Origin: Aquipseudomonas alcaligenes | Lineage (GTDB): Bacteria; Pseudomonadota; Gammaproteobacteria; Pseudomonadales; Pseudomonadaceae | Assembly (NCBI RefSeq): GCF_003205495.1 | Contig: NZ_QJRX01000001.1 | Coordinates: 124,001-188,000, forward strand | Length of the DNA stretch: 64,000 bases | Reading direction: 5' to 3' | Part shown: in pieces, positions 20,050-29,122 of the stretch | Layout: every line of letters begins with the position of its first letter | Position numbering within the stretch: the stretch's first letter is position 1 | Translations under genes and position numbers: made by a program | The notes under the pieces: generated by a model | Seen by the model: the letters and a program-made list of their open reading frames with translations, nothing else | The model's database searches: none | What the model was told of the DNA's origin: nothing

Positions 20050-21057
20050 TCAGCCGCGCAGCGAGTCGCGGTACTGGCTGGGGCTCTGCCCGGTCCAGCG
20101 CTTGAAGGCGCGGCTGAAGCTGCTGCTGTCGGCGAAGCCGAGCAGGTAGGCCACTTCGCCGATGGCGCAGTCGGCCTCGGCCAGGTGCTGCAGGGCCAGG
20201 TCGCGACGGGTGTCGGCCAGCACCTGCTCGTAGCTGCTGCCTTCCTCGCTGAGGTGCCGTTGCAGGCTGCGCAGGCTCAGGTGCAGGCCATGGGCCAGGG
20301 CCTCGGCGGAGGGCTCGCCGTTCGGCAGGCACTGCTCCAGGGCACGGCGCAGGCGGCGCGCCACGGTGTCGGGCTGCAGCGCCTCCAGGCGTTTACGCAG
20401 CACCGCCTCGTTATGGGCGGCCAGCTCCGGGTTGCCGTCGGCGAGCGGTTGGTCGAGGTCGGCACGGGCGAAGCACAGCATGTCTTCGGCGGCGGCGAAG
20501 TGCACCGGCGCGCGAAACACCGCCTGCCAGGGCCGCGCATCGGCCGGCGGCGGCCGGCGCAGGTACACGGCCAGCGGCGCGTAGCCGCGACCCAGGCGAT
20601 TGCGGCAGGTGCGCACGTAGATCGCGGCGAAGGCGTCGATGGCCTCCGGCGCCGGTGCCGGCGCGCCCGGTGGCAGGCGGAAATGCAGCTCACAAGCCTC
20701 GCCGACCTCGCGCAGCTCCAGCACCAGAGCGTCGCTGACCACCTGGTGGTAGCGCACGATGCGCTCGAACACTTCGCGCAGGCTGCCGCTGGCCATCACC
20801 GCCAGCCCCAGGGCGTGGAAGGTGGTGGGCGCGACGTGACGCGAGGTGTGCAGGCCGAGGGTCGGATCGCCGCTGGCGTCGACCGCCAGCTGCCACAGGC
20901 GGGTGGTGGCGTGCAGCGGGTAGCGCGCGTTGGGGTCGTCCATCAGCGTCGGGTCGAGCCCGGCGACCTGGCACAGGGCGGCGCTGTCCAGGCCGAGGGC
21001 GTCGAGCTGGCGGCGCAGGGCGCGGGTCCAGCTGGCCAGGGTGGAGGCTTCAGTCAT
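20050..21057 (-). CDS. AraC family transcriptional regulator
   Basis: The 335-residue protein has an OruR/ArgR-like N-terminal ligand domain (arabinose_bd type: PLHATTRLWQLAVDASGDPTLGL) and a C-terminal AraC double helix-turn-helix (EALAHGLHLSLRSLQRHLSEEGSSY, then IGEVAYLLGFADSSSFSRAFKRWTGQSP). The start at 21057 (MTEAS) gives a typical family beginning. It is divergent from the membrane desaturase-like gene at 21192 and is the likely activator of that three-gene cluster. Confidence 0.9.
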   Translation of the reverse strand: MTEASTLASWTRALRRQLDALGLDSAALCQVAGLDPTLMDDPNARYPLHATTRLWQLAVDASGDPTLGLHTSRHVAPTTFHALGLAVMASGSLREVFERIVRYHQVVSDALVLELREVGEACELHFRLPPGAPAPAPEAIDAFAAIYVRTCRNRLGRGYAPLAVYLRRPPPADARPWQAVFRAPVHFAAAEDMLCFARADLDQPLADGNPELAAHNEAVLRKRLEALQPDTVARRLRRALEQCLPNGEPSAEALAHGLHLSLRSLQRHLSEEGSSYEQVLADTRRDLALQHLAEADCAIGEVAYLLGFADSSSFSRAFKRWTGQSPSQYRDSLRG

Positions 21058-21191
21058 GCAGCTTGGCATTCTCGGTCAACAGGTTGGCGTTGTCGGTCAG
21101 GCGGGGTGGTGCCGACGGGGGCACTCTAGCCTGGTCGAATCCAACAACAGTCCGCGGTGCCTGGCAGGGCATCGAACAAGAGGATGCGTGC

Positions 21192-22247
21192 ATGACCCCG
21201 ACTCCTGCAACCCATCAACAACGCTCGGCGCATATCCGCGCCGTGGTGATGGCCCGTGGCGACGAGCTGCGCCGGCGCTACCCGCTCCTGCAGCACCAGG
21301 ACGCCCTCGGCGCCGGCATCCTGGCCTTCGCCCTGGCCGGCATGCTCGGCAGCGCCTGGCTGTATGCCGAGGGTGCCATCGCCTGGTGGGCCTGCCTGCT
21401 GGCCAACGCCTTCTTCGCCTCGCTGACTCACGAGCTGGAGCACGACCTGATCCACTCAATGTACTTCCGCAAGCAGCGCCTGCCGCACAACCTGATGATG
21501 GCGCTGGTGTGGTTGGCGCGGCCGAGCACCATCAACCCGTGGATCCGCCGCCACCTGCACCTGAATCACCACAAGGTGTCCGGCACCGAGACCGACATCG
21601 AGGAGCGCGCCATCACCAACGGCGAGCCCTGGGGGCTGGCGCGGCTGCTGATGGTCGGCGACAACGTCATGTCTTCGCTGATCCGCTTCCTGCGCGCCAG
21701 GACCTGGGCCCATCGCAAGATGATCGCTACGCGCACCCTGGTCGGCTACGCGCCGCTGGGCCTGTTCAACTGGGGCACCTGGTATGTGCTCCTCGGTTTC
21801 CACCTGATCGACTTCATCGCCTCCGTCGCCGGCGCACCGATCACCTGGTCGGCCACCACCCTGGCGGTGATGGATGGCGTGACCTTCGCCGTGGTGGTGC
21901 TGGTCGGCCCCAACGTGCTGCGCACCTTCTGCCTGCACTTCGTCAGCTCCAACATGCACTACTACGGCGACGTCGAGCTGGGCAACGTGATCCAGCAGAC
22001 CCAGGTGCTCAACCCCTGGTGGCTGTGGCCGCTGCAGGCGTTCTGCTTCAATTTCGGCAGCACCCACGGCATCCACCACTTCGTGGTCAAGGAGCCCTTC
22101 TACATCCGCCAGCTGACCGCGCCGGTGGCGCACCGGGTGATGCGCGAGATGGGCGTGCGCTTCAACGACTTCGGCACCTTCGCCCGCGCCAACCGCTGGC
22201 AGGCGCAAGAGAAGCCGACCAGCGCCACGACCCAACAGGTCGCCTGA
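21192..22247 (+). CDS. Membrane di-iron fatty acid desaturase/hydroxylase-like protein
   Basis: The 351-residue protein has hydrophobic helices and three His boxes: HELEHD, HLNHHK and HGIHH, the fatty acid desaturase superfamily pattern for a non-haem di-iron site facing the cytoplasm. It is not an AlkB (the NYxEHYG box is missing). The reaction could be desaturation or hydroxylation of a lipid. The ATG at 21192 is chosen because the upstream in-frame extension is not family-like. It is followed by a flavodoxin-fold reductase and a rubredoxin, which could supply electrons. Confidence 0.85.
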   Translation: MTPTPATHQQRSAHIRAVVMARGDELRRRYPLLQHQDALGAGILAFALAGMLGSAWLYAEGAIAWWACLLANAFFASLTHELEHDLIHSMYFRKQRLPHNLMMALVWLARPSTINPWIRRHLHLNHHKVSGTETDIEERAITNGEPWGLARLLMVGDNVMSSLIRFLRARTWAHRKMIATRTLVGYAPLGLFNWGTWYVLLGFHLIDFIASVAGAPITWSATTLAVMDGVTFAVVVLVGPNVLRTFCLHFVSSNMHYYGDVELGNVIQQTQVLNPWWLWPLQAFCFNFGSTHGIHHFVVKEPFYIRQLTAPVAHRVMREMGVRFNDFGTFARANRWQAQEKPTSATTQQVA

Positions 22248-22261
22248 GCCCTGCTGTTAGT

Positions 22262-22286
22262 CCCCTCTCCCATTTATGGGAGAGGG
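22262..22286. repeat. Short inverted repeat CCCTCTCCC...GGGAGAGGG
   Basis: A palindromic CCCTCTCCCATTTATGGGAGAGGG element lies between the desaturase-like gene and the reductase gene. Related elements occur at 29032-29069, 30365-30415 and 52898-52922. It is a common intergenic repeat type and may also act as a weak RNA hairpin. Confidence 0.6.
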
Positions 22287-22330
22287 CCAGGGAGAGGGTT
22301 GCTCTCCTATTGCCGCTCCCGGAATTGCCC

Positions 22331-23050
22331 ATGAACACCCTGATCGTTCACGCCCACCCCGAGCCGCAGTCCTTTTGTAGCGCCATGAAGGACCTGGCCG
22401 TCGCCACCCTGGAGGGCGCCGGCCATGCCGTGCAGGTCTCCGACCTCTATGCGATGAACTGGAATCCGGTGGCCAGCGCCGCCGACTTTCAGGCTCGCAG
22501 CAATCCCGATTACCTGGTCTATGCGCTGGAACAGCGCGAGGCGGTCAAGGCTGGCGTTATCGCCGCAGACATTGCCGCCGAGCTGGACAAGCTGCTGTGG
22601 GCGGATCTCGTGATCCTTAACTTTCCGCTGTTCTGGTGTTCGCTGCCGGCCATGCTCAAGGGCTGGATCGACCGCGTGCTGGTCTCCGGTACCTGCTACG
22701 GCGGCCTGCGCTTCTACGACCGCGGCGGCCTGGCCGGCAAGCGTGCGCTGCTGAGCTTCAGCCTCGGCGGCCAGCAGCACATGTTCGAGGACGAAGATGC
22801 CGTGCACGGCGACTGGGAGCCCATGCTGCGCCCGCTGCAGCGTGGCACCCTGGCCTATGTCGGCATGCGCGTGCTGCCGCCGTTCGCCGCCTACCACGTG
22901 CCCTATATCAGCCCCGAGGCGCGTGGCGTGATCCTCGATCAGTACCGCGACTACCTGCTGCGACTGGAAAGTATCGAACCGCTGCGCTTTCCCTCGCTGG
23001 CCAACTTCGACCGCGGCCTGCGCCCGCTCGGGCAGCAGGTGCCGGCATGA
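22331..23050 (+). CDS. NAD(P)H dehydrogenase (quinone), flavodoxin fold (KefF/NQO1 family)
   Basis: The 239-residue protein begins TLIVHAHPEPQSFCSAM, the NQO1/MdaB phosphate-binding loop. It contains LILNFPLFWCSLPAMLKGWIDRVL, which lines the FMN/FAD site in the family. It is expected to reduce quinones or another acceptor with NAD(P)H in the cytosol. Its stop overlaps the rubredoxin start by 4 bp, so translation is coupled. A role in reducing the rubredoxin would be novel and is inference from position. Confidence 0.9.
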   Translation: MNTLIVHAHPEPQSFCSAMKDLAVATLEGAGHAVQVSDLYAMNWNPVASAADFQARSNPDYLVYALEQREAVKAGVIAADIAAELDKLLWADLVILNFPLFWCSLPAMLKGWIDRVLVSGTCYGGLRFYDRGGLAGKRALLSFSLGGQQHMFEDEDAVHGDWEPMLRPLQRGTLAYVGMRVLPPFAAYHVPYISPEARGVILDQYRDYLLRLESIEPLRFPSLANFDRGLRPLGQQVPA

Positions 23051-23211
23051 AGACCTGGATCTGCATCATCTGTGGCCTGATCTACGACGAAGCCACGGGC
23101 TGGCCGGACGATGGCATTCCCGCCGGCACGCCCTGGGCCGAGGTACCCGACGACTGGCTGTGCCCCGACTGCGGCGTGAGCAAGGCCGACTTCGCCATGC
23201 AGGAGCTCTGA
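23047..23211 (+). CDS. Rubredoxin
   Basis: The 54-residue protein has the two iron-binding pairs C6-x2-C9 (CIICG) and C39-x2-C42 (CPDCG) and the conserved GxxYDEATG and DDGIPAGTPW segments. It carries one electron at a mononuclear Fe(Cys)4 site. The start at 23047 overlaps the previous stop (ATGA). Its position after a membrane di-iron enzyme resembles rubredoxin-dependent hydroxylase systems, although the reductase here is not the usual FAD rubredoxin reductase. Confidence 0.93.
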   Translation: MKTWICIICGLIYDEATGWPDDGIPAGTPWAEVPDDWLCPDCGVSKADFAMQEL

Positions 23212-23266
23212 CCGACAGCCCGCATGGACGCCCGCGAAGCGGATGCGTATGATTGCGCCCCGCAAC

Positions 23267-23343
23267 GCATCCGTAGCTCAGCTGGATAGAGTACTGCCCT
23301 CCGAAGGCAGGGGTCGTGGGTTCGAATCCCGCCGGATGCGCCA
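23267..23343 (+). tRNA. tRNA-Arg (anticodon CCG)
   Basis: A 77-nt cloverleaf: acceptor GCATCCG pairs with CGGATGC, then G-CCA is encoded. The D loop is AGCTCAGCTGGATAGAGT. The anticodon stem CTGCC/GGCAG encloses CTCCGAA, giving anticodon CCG at 23301-23303. The T arm contains GGTTCGAATCC. It reads CGG arginine codons. Confidence 0.97.
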
Positions 23344-23348
23344 GACAG

Positions 23349-23388
23349 AAAAAAGCCCCGAGGCATTCGCCCCGGGGCTTTTTTTTTA
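23349..23388. terminator. Terminator after tRNA-Arg, shared with desA
   Basis: AAAAAAGCCCCG-AGGCATTCGC-CCCGGGGC is followed by nine T. The A-run on the other side makes it bidirectional. It serves the tRNA on plus and the desaturase on minus. Confidence 0.9.
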
Positions 23389-23429
23389 CGGCCCCGCCGA
23401 ATGGCGGGTTCCGCTGCAACGCTGCTGGC

Positions 23430-24620
23430 TCAGGCCGTGGCCGTGGCCGGACGCAGCGAGTAGGTCTTGAGCTGCTCGGCGAAGTCGCGCAGCGACTGGA
23501 TGCCGCTGGCCTCGGCCTCGTGCACCCACTGCTTGATCGCTTCGAGCATGTCGTGGCCGTTGCTGCTGGTTTTGACCCAGATCTGCTGCAGGGCGATGCG
23601 CTTCTCGTAGATCACCTTGAGCGCCTGGCTCTGCTCCAGCATGGCGGCGATGCGCGCCTGGTGGCGCTCGTCGAGCAGGCTGGTCTCGCGCGACAGCAGG
23701 CGCTTGGCGCGGCGGAACAGGTGGCGGGCCGAGGCATCGGCCTTGGCCAGCTCCTGCTGCACCAGCGGCTTGATCACCAGCTTGCGGTACTGCGCCATGA
23801 TCTGGAAGCGGTTGTTGAGGATGGCCATGGCGGTGTCCATGTCCAGGCTGCGCTTGCCCTCGACGCGGTGGGCGATGGGCGCCACGCGCTGCACCTTGGC
23901 CATGCCGAGGAAGCTGAACAGCTGAATCCAGGCCCAGCCCAGGTCGAACTCCCACTTCTTCACCGACAGCTTGGCGCTGTTCGGGTAGGTGTGGTGGTTG
24001 TTGTGCAGCTCCTCGCCGCCAATCAGGATGCCCCAGGGCACCAGGTTGGTGGCGGCGTCGCGGCACTCGAAGTTGCGGTAGCCAATGGCATGGCCGAGAC
24101 CGTTGATCACGCCCGCCGCCCACACCGGGATCCACATCATCTGGATCGCCCATACGGTCATGCCGAGCACGCCGAACAGGGCCAGGTCGATGATCGCCAT
24201 CAGGGTCACGCCGCCGATCGGGTAGCGGCTGTAGACATTGCGCTCAATCCAGTCATCCGGGCAGTTCTTGCCGTAGATGCGCAGGGTTTCTTCGTTGCGC
24301 GCCTCTTCCTGGTACAGCTCGGCGCCCTTGCGCAGCACGGTGCTCAGACCCTTGATCACCGGGCTGTGCGGGTCATCGACGGTTTCGCACTTGGCGTGGT
24401 GCTTGCGGTGGATGGCGGTCCACTCGCGGGTGTTCTGGCCGGTGGTCAGCCACAGCCAGAAGCGGAAGAAGTGCTTGAGTGCCGGGTGCAGCTCCAGCGC
24501 GCGATGCGCGGAGTAGCGGTGCAGGTAGACGGTGACGCTGACGATGGTGATATGGGTCAGCACCAGGGTGACCGCCACCAGTTGCCAGGGCGACAGGTCG
24601 AGTAAACCGTTGTACCACAT
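23430..24620 (-). CDS. desA: Delta-9 fatty acid desaturase (DesA type)
   Basis: The 396-residue membrane protein has His boxes HRYSAHR (H34-H39), HRKHH (H71-H75) and a C-terminal-half HNNHH, plus hydrophobic helices. This is the acyl-CoA/phospholipid delta-9 desaturase pattern. The long C-terminal helical tail (after about 270) matches the P. aeruginosa PA0286 form, which introduces double bonds into membrane acyl chains. It is divergent from the GGDEF-EAL gene, as in PAO1. Confidence 0.92.
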   Translation of the reverse strand: MWYNGLLDLSPWQLVAVTLVLTHITIVSVTVYLHRYSAHRALELHPALKHFFRFWLWLTTGQNTREWTAIHRKHHAKCETVDDPHSPVIKGLSTVLRKGAELYQEEARNEETLRIYGKNCPDDWIERNVYSRYPIGGVTLMAIIDLALFGVLGMTVWAIQMMWIPVWAAGVINGLGHAIGYRNFECRDAATNLVPWGILIGGEELHNNHHTYPNSAKLSVKKWEFDLGWAWIQLFSFLGMAKVQRVAPIAHRVEGKRSLDMDTAMAILNNRFQIMAQYRKLVIKPLVQQELAKADASARHLFRRAKRLLSRETSLLDERHQARIAAMLEQSQALKVIYEKRIALQQIWVKTSSNGHDMLEAIKQWVHEAEASGIQSLRDFAEQLKTYSLRPATATA

Positions 24621-24790
24621 GTAGGGTGTAGCCTCGCGGGGAAGAGAACGACTGTAAACTCAGTCTCTCCGGCATTATCCCCAAGATGATGGAGAATGCC
24701 AGTGCGCCGTTAGACGAGAATGCACTGGATGCCGTCTTATCTATAATGTGCGGCAGTGCACACTCCCGATGCCATGGCTGGCCCCCCTTG

Positions 24791-27061
24791 ATGATCTTTC
24801 GGCGCAACCCGCTGCAACTGACCCTGCTCTACCTGTCCATCGCCTCCCTGTGGATTCTCTTCAGCGACGCCCTGCTGCTGTGGCTCGGCCTGGATCGCGA
24901 CGCGCTGGCCCATTATCAGTCGCTCAAGGGCTTCCTCTTCGTGCTGGTCAGCGGCCTGGCCCTGTACTACGCGCTGGCCCAGCACTGGCGCGAACAACAC
25001 CTCGCACGCGCGGCGCTGAAAGGCAGCGAGGAACGCCTGGCCCTGGCCCTCGACTCGGCCCAGGAGGGCATGTGGGACTGGGACATGCAGAGCGACCGGG
25101 TGTTCTACTCACGACGCTACTGCGAGATGCTCGGCTACAGCCCCGAGGAGTTCGGCGCCGACCGCGAGGCCTGGCTGTCGCGCCTGCACCCGGAAGACCG
25201 CCACCTGGCCGAGGAGCGCCTGCGCGCCCTGGTCGAGGAGCGCCCGCCCTACTACGAGGGCATCTTCCGCCTGCGCCACCGCAGCGGCGACTACCGCTGG
25301 CTCTATGCCCGTGGCCAGCTGCTGCTGGGCGAGGACGGCGAGCCGAGCCGCTTCATCGGCACCTCCAGCGACATCACCCAGCGCCGCGCCGACGAGGAGA
25401 GCCTGCGCCAGGCCGCCGTGGTGTTCGACAGTACCCTGGAAGGCGTGCTGGTCACCGACCGCGAGCTGAAGATCGTCCACGTCAACCCGGCCTTCAGCCG
25501 TATTACCGGCTATTCCAGCGACGAAGTGCTGGGCAAGTCGCCGAACATGTTCAAGTCCGGCCACCATGACCCGGACTTCTACCGCAGCCTGTGGCACGCC
25601 CTGGAGCAGCGCGGCGCCTGGAGCGGGGAAATCTGGAACCGGCGCAAGGGCGGCGACGTGTTCCCCATCTGGCAGTGCATCCGCAGCATCCACGACGAGA
25701 ACGGCAACCTCAGCCACTACGTCGCGGTGTTTTCCGACATCAGCGCGATCAAGCACTCGCAGCAGGAGCTGGACTACCTGGCCCACCATGACCCGCTGAC
25801 CACCCTGCCCAACCGCCTGCTGTTCAGCGAGCGCATCGATCAGGCCTTGCAGCGCGCGCGCCAGGATGGTCACCGGGGCGCGCTGCTGCTGGTCGACCTG
25901 GACAACTTCAAGATCGTCAACGAGAGCCTCGGCCACAACACCGGCGACCAGCTGCTCAAGCTGATCGGCGAACGACTGAACAATGCCTTCGGCCCTGGCG
26001 TCACCCTGGCTCGTCTGGGCGGCGACGAGTTCGGCCTGCTCAGTGGCGACTGCGCCCAGGCCGAACAGGCCTCGCTGCTGGCGCAGCGCCTGCTCGACTG
26101 CCTGGGCCAGCCGTTCAGCATCGGCGGCGAGACCCTGTTCGTCGGCGCCAGCATCGGCATCAGCCTGTTCCCCGGCGATGGCGACAGCGTCGAACAGCTG
26201 TTGCGCAATGCCGACTCCGCCCTGTTCCGCGCCAAGAGCAGCGGGCGCCAGACCTTCAGCTTCTACAGCCAGGAGATGACCGCCCAGGCGCGCCAGCGCA
26301 TCAAACTGGAGGCCGAACTGCGCCAGGCCCTGGAGCAGGAGCAGCTGCGCGTGTATTACCAGCCGATCCACCGCCTGGACGACGGCGCCATGCTCGGCGT
26401 CGAGGCCCTGGTGCGCTGGCAGCACCCCGAGCGCGGCCTGGTGCCGCCGGGCGAGTTCATCCCGATCGCCGAGGACAGCGGCCTGATCGGTGCCATCGAC
26501 GCCTGGGTGCTGGAGCAGGCCTGCGCGCAGATGGTGCGCTGGCTGGCCGAGGGCAGCGCACTGCAGTTCGTCGCGGTCAACGTCTCCAGCCGCCTGTTCA
26601 GTCGCGGCGAACTGGATCGCCGGGTCGAGCGTGTGCTGCGCGAGACGGGCCTGGCGCCGGCGCGCCTGGAACTGGAGGTGACCGAGAGCGCGGTGATGGA
26701 CAACCCCGAGCGCGCCCAGGAGCTGCTCAGCCATCTGCAGGGCCTGGGCGTGCGCCTGGCCATCGACGACTTCGGCACCGGATACTCCTCGCTGGCCCGC
26801 CTCAAGCGCCTGCCGGTGCACAAGCTCAAGCTCGACCAGAGCTTCGTCAGCGGCCTGCCACAGGATGGCGAGGACGCCGCCATCGCCCGCGCCGTGGTCA
26901 CCCTCGGCCAGAGCCTGGGCCTGCGCGTGCTGGCCGAGGGCATCGAGACCGCCGAGCAGGCTGCCTACCTGCGCGAGATCGGCTGCAACCTGGGCCAGGG
27001 CTACTGGTTCGGCCGCCCGCAGCCGGCCGAGCAGCTGCTGGCGGTGTCGGCGCACGCCTGA
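24791..27061 (+). CDS. pipA: PAS-PAS-GGDEF-EAL c-di-GMP turnover protein
   Basis: The 756-residue protein has two N-terminal transmembrane helices (about 8-30 and 47-63), two PAS domains (about 80-195 and 200-320), a GGDEF domain with intact RLGGDEF but no upstream RxxD inhibitory site, and an EAL domain with GVEALVRW and AIDDFGTGYSSL intact. PAO1 PA0285 (PipA) in the same context is described as a phosphodiesterase; the symbol rests on remembered synteny. Both catalytic motifs are intact here, so either activity is possible. The ATG at 24791 was chosen directly before the first membrane helix. Confidence 0.88.
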   Translation: MIFRRNPLQLTLLYLSIASLWILFSDALLLWLGLDRDALAHYQSLKGFLFVLVSGLALYYALAQHWREQHLARAALKGSEERLALALDSAQEGMWDWDMQSDRVFYSRRYCEMLGYSPEEFGADREAWLSRLHPEDRHLAEERLRALVEERPPYYEGIFRLRHRSGDYRWLYARGQLLLGEDGEPSRFIGTSSDITQRRADEESLRQAAVVFDSTLEGVLVTDRELKIVHVNPAFSRITGYSSDEVLGKSPNMFKSGHHDPDFYRSLWHALEQRGAWSGEIWNRRKGGDVFPIWQCIRSIHDENGNLSHYVAVFSDISAIKHSQQELDYLAHHDPLTTLPNRLLFSERIDQALQRARQDGHRGALLLVDLDNFKIVNESLGHNTGDQLLKLIGERLNNAFGPGVTLARLGGDEFGLLSGDCAQAEQASLLAQRLLDCLGQPFSIGGETLFVGASIGISLFPGDGDSVEQLLRNADSALFRAKSSGRQTFSFYSQEMTAQARQRIKLEAELRQALEQEQLRVYYQPIHRLDDGAMLGVEALVRWQHPERGLVPPGEFIPIAEDSGLIGAIDAWVLEQACAQMVRWLAEGSALQFVAVNVSSRLFSRGELDRRVERVLRETGLAPARLELEVTESAVMDNPERAQELLSHLQGLGVRLAIDDFGTGYSSLARLKRLPVHKLKLDQSFVSGLPQDGEDAAIARAVVTLGQSLGLRVLAEGIETAEQAAYLREIGCNLGQGYWFGRPQPAEQLLAVSAHA

Positions 27062-27073
27062 CGGGCGCCAGCC

Positions 27074-27289
27074 TCAGAGCTTGGCGATCGACACCTCGGT
27101 GGATTTGACGAAGGCGATCACCTCGCTGCCCACCCGCAATTCCAGCTCACGCACGGAGCGGGTGGTGATCACCGAGGTGACGATGCCGGCGGCGGTCTGC
27201 ACGTCGATCTCCGACAGCACGTCGCCAATCACGATTTCCTTGATGGTGCCCTTGAACTGGTTGCGTACGTTGATGGCTTTGATGGTCAT
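27074..27289 (-). CDS. ssuF: Molybdopterin-binding (Mop/TOBE) protein SsuF
   Basis: The 71-residue protein is a single Mop domain (AINVRNQFKGTIKEIVIGDV, SVITTRSVRELELRVGSEVIAFVKSTEV) that binds molybdate or related oxyanions. It is the distal gene of ssuEADCBF, the arrangement known in P. putida, where SsuF is needed for sulfonate use by an unclear mechanism. It has no Met except the start and no Cys. It converges with the GGDEF-EAL gene, 12 bp apart. Confidence 0.9.
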   Translation of the reverse strand: MTIKAINVRNQFKGTIKEIVIGDVLSEIDVQTAAGIVTSVITTRSVRELELRVGSEVIAFVKSTEVSIAKL

Positions 27290-27312
27290 GGTGGTGCTCC
27301 TTCATCTCTCAA

Positions 27313-27371
27313 GTAGCCCGGATGCAATCCGGGTGATGGTTGGCACCGCTCCCGGATAACCTCCGGGCTGC
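27313..27371. repeat. REP-type inverted repeat (copy 2, right arm decayed)
   Basis: The left arm is identical to the REP arm at 16586. The right arm, CCCGGATAACCTCCGGGCTGC, has several mismatches. It lies between ssuF and ssuB. Confidence 0.7.
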
Positions 27372-27393
27372 GGGCTTGCTGCTCGTTGGCCGA

Positions 27394-28194
27394 CTACAGC
27401 GCCCAGCGCAGTTGCGTCGGCAGCGGCGAAACGGGTTCGGGCGGCGCTGGCGTGGCCGGCAGCGCCAGCACGCGTTCCAGTACCTCGGCTTCCAGCGCGG
27501 CCAGGCGCGCCGAGCCGCGCTGGCGCGGGCGCGGCAGGTCGACGGCCAGGTCCAGGCCGATGCGACCCTCCTCGATCAGGATCACCCGGTCGGCCACCGC
27601 CACCGCCTCGGCCACGTCGTGGGTCACCAGCAGCACGGTGAAACCATGCTGCTGCCACAGGCGCTCGATCAGCTGCTGCATCTCGATGCGGGTCAGGGCG
27701 TCCAGTGCGCCCAGCGGCTCGTCGAGCAGCAGCAGGCGCGGCTGGTGGATCAGCGCGCGGGCCAGCGCCACGCGTTGCTTCTGCCCACCGGACAGGGCCG
27801 CCGGCCATTCCTGCGCTCGGTCGGCCAGGCCGACGGCGGCCAGCGCCTCACGGGCCCTGGGCTGCCAGTCACCGGACAGGCCCAGGCCGACGTTGTCGAT
27901 CACCCGCTTCCACGGCAGCAGGCGGGCGTCCTGGAACATCAGCCGGGTATCCTCGCGGGCGGCGGCCAGCGGGCCGTTGCCGGCCAGCAACTGGCCGGCG
28001 CTGGGCTGGTCGAGGCCGGCCAGCAGGCGCAGCAGGGTGCTCTTGCCGCAACCGCTGCGACCGACCACGGCGACGAACTGCCCGGCCGGGATGTGCAGGT
28101 CGATGCCCTGCAGCACCTCGCGCTCGCCGAACGCCTTGCGGATGCCTGCCACCGCGAGGGGAATGCCCTGGCGGATGCTGTGCAGGGCGGTCAT
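27394..28194 (-). CDS. ssuB: Aliphatic sulfonate ABC transporter ATP-binding protein
   Basis: The 266-residue ATPase has Walker [10 protein letters not shown], the signature [15 protein letters not shown], Walker [13 protein letters not shown] and the switch His LLVTHD. It powers sulfonate import with SsuC and SsuA. The ATG at 28194 overlaps the ssuC stop (ATGA), so the upstream extension in the open frame is not real. Confidence 0.95.
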   Translation of the reverse strand: MTALHSIRQGIPLAVAGIRKAFGEREVLQGIDLHIPAGQFVAVVGRSGCGKSTLLRLLAGLDQPSAGQLLAGNGPLAAAREDTRLMFQDARLLPWKRVIDNVGLGLSGDWQPRAREALAAVGLADRAQEWPAALSGGQKQRVALARALIHQPRLLLLDEPLGALDALTRIEMQQLIERLWQQHGFTVLLVTHDVAEAVAVADRVILIEEGRIGLDLAVDLPRPRQRGSARLAALEAEVLERVLALPATPAPPEPVSPLPTQLRWAL

Positions 28195-28985
28195 CGCGCA
28201 CCTGCCTTGGCCTGGTAGGCCGGGTGCCAGCGCAGCCAGGTACGTTCGAGCAGACGGGCGGCCAGATCGGCCAGTTTGCCCAGCACCGCATAGAGCAGGA
28301 TGGCCAGCACCACCACGTCGGTCTGCAGGAACTCGCGGGCGTTCATCGCCAGGTAGCCGATGCCCGCGCTGGCGGAAATGGTCTCGGCGACGATCAACGT
28401 GAGCCACATGAAACCGAGGGCGAAGCGCACGCCGACCAGGATCGACGGCAGCGCGCCGGGCAGGATCACCTGCCAGAACAGGGCGAAGCCTTTAAGGCCA
28501 TAGCTGCGCGCCATTTCCACCAGCGCCGGGTCGACGTTGCGGATGCCGTGGTAGGTGTTGAGGTAGATGGGGAACAGGGTGCCGAGGGCGACCAGGAAGA
28601 TCTTCGCCGCCTCGTCGATGCCGAACCACAGGATCACCAGCGGGATCAGCGCCAGGTGCGGCACGTTGCGGATCATCTGCACCGAGCTGTCGAGGAAGCG
28701 CTCGCCCCAGTTGGACAGGCCGGTGATAAAGCCGAGCAGCAGCCCCAGGCCGCCGCCGATGGCGAAGCCGATGGCGGCGCGCTGACCGCTGATGGCCAGG
28801 TGGGTCCAGATCTCGCCGCTTTCCAGCAGCGCCCAGCCGGCCGTGATGACCGCGCTCGGCGCCGGCAGGATGCGGGTGGACAACCAGCCGGCCACCACCG
28901 CGCCCTGCCAGATCGCCAGCAGGGCCACGGGCAGGGCCCAGGGTGCCAGGCGGCGACCGATGTTGTGTAGCCTGTGCGTCGACAT
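28191..28985 (-). CDS. ssuC: Aliphatic sulfonate ABC transporter permease
   Basis: The 264-residue inner-membrane protein has about six transmembrane helices. Its EAA loop reads [25 protein letters not shown], typical of the nitrate/sulfonate/taurine permease family. It forms a homodimer channel with SsuB. The start at 28985 ([12 protein letters not shown]) gives the normal length. A CCCTCTCCC-type repeat occupies the spacer to ssuD. Confidence 0.95.
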   Translation of the reverse strand: MSTHRLHNIGRRLAPWALPVALLAIWQGAVVAGWLSTRILPAPSAVITAGWALLESGEIWTHLAISGQRAAIGFAIGGGLGLLLGFITGLSNWGERFLDSSVQMIRNVPHLALIPLVILWFGIDEAAKIFLVALGTLFPIYLNTYHGIRNVDPALVEMARSYGLKGFALFWQVILPGALPSILVGVRFALGFMWLTLIVAETISASAGIGYLAMNAREFLQTDVVVLAILLYAVLGKLADLAARLLERTWLRWHPAYQAKAGAR

Positions 28986-29031
28986 GGCAACGCTCCTTCT
29001 TTCGATTCGTTGCGGTGGGGCGATGGCTCCG

Positions 29032-29069
29032 CCCCTCTCCCTAACCCTCTCCCCGGAGGGGCGAGGGGA
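29032..29069. repeat. CCCTCTCCC-type repeat between ssuC and ssuD
   Basis: CCCCTCTCCCTAACCCTCTCC is followed by CGGAGGGGCGAGGGGA, an imperfect inverted repeat of the same family as 22262-22286. Confidence 0.5.
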
Positions 29070-29122
29070 TGTTCTGTGTTGCCGGTGACCACACCCCCAC
29101 CCACATAGGGAGGGGGTGCCTT

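Noticed and set aside
21192..22247. AlkB alkane monooxygenase, suggested by the nearby rubredoxin
   Set aside because: The HELEHD, HLNHHK and HGIHH boxes are of desaturase type and the AlkB signature NYxEHYG is missing.
22262..22286. CRISPR-like repeat
   Set aside because: The CCCTCTCCC/GGGAGAGGG elements are dispersed single palindromes without regular spacing or spacers. No cas gene is present.
25109..27055. 648-residue open frame on the minus strand
   Set aside because: Antisense to the PAS-GGDEF-EAL gene with all catalytic motifs; no domain is recognisable in the antisense product.
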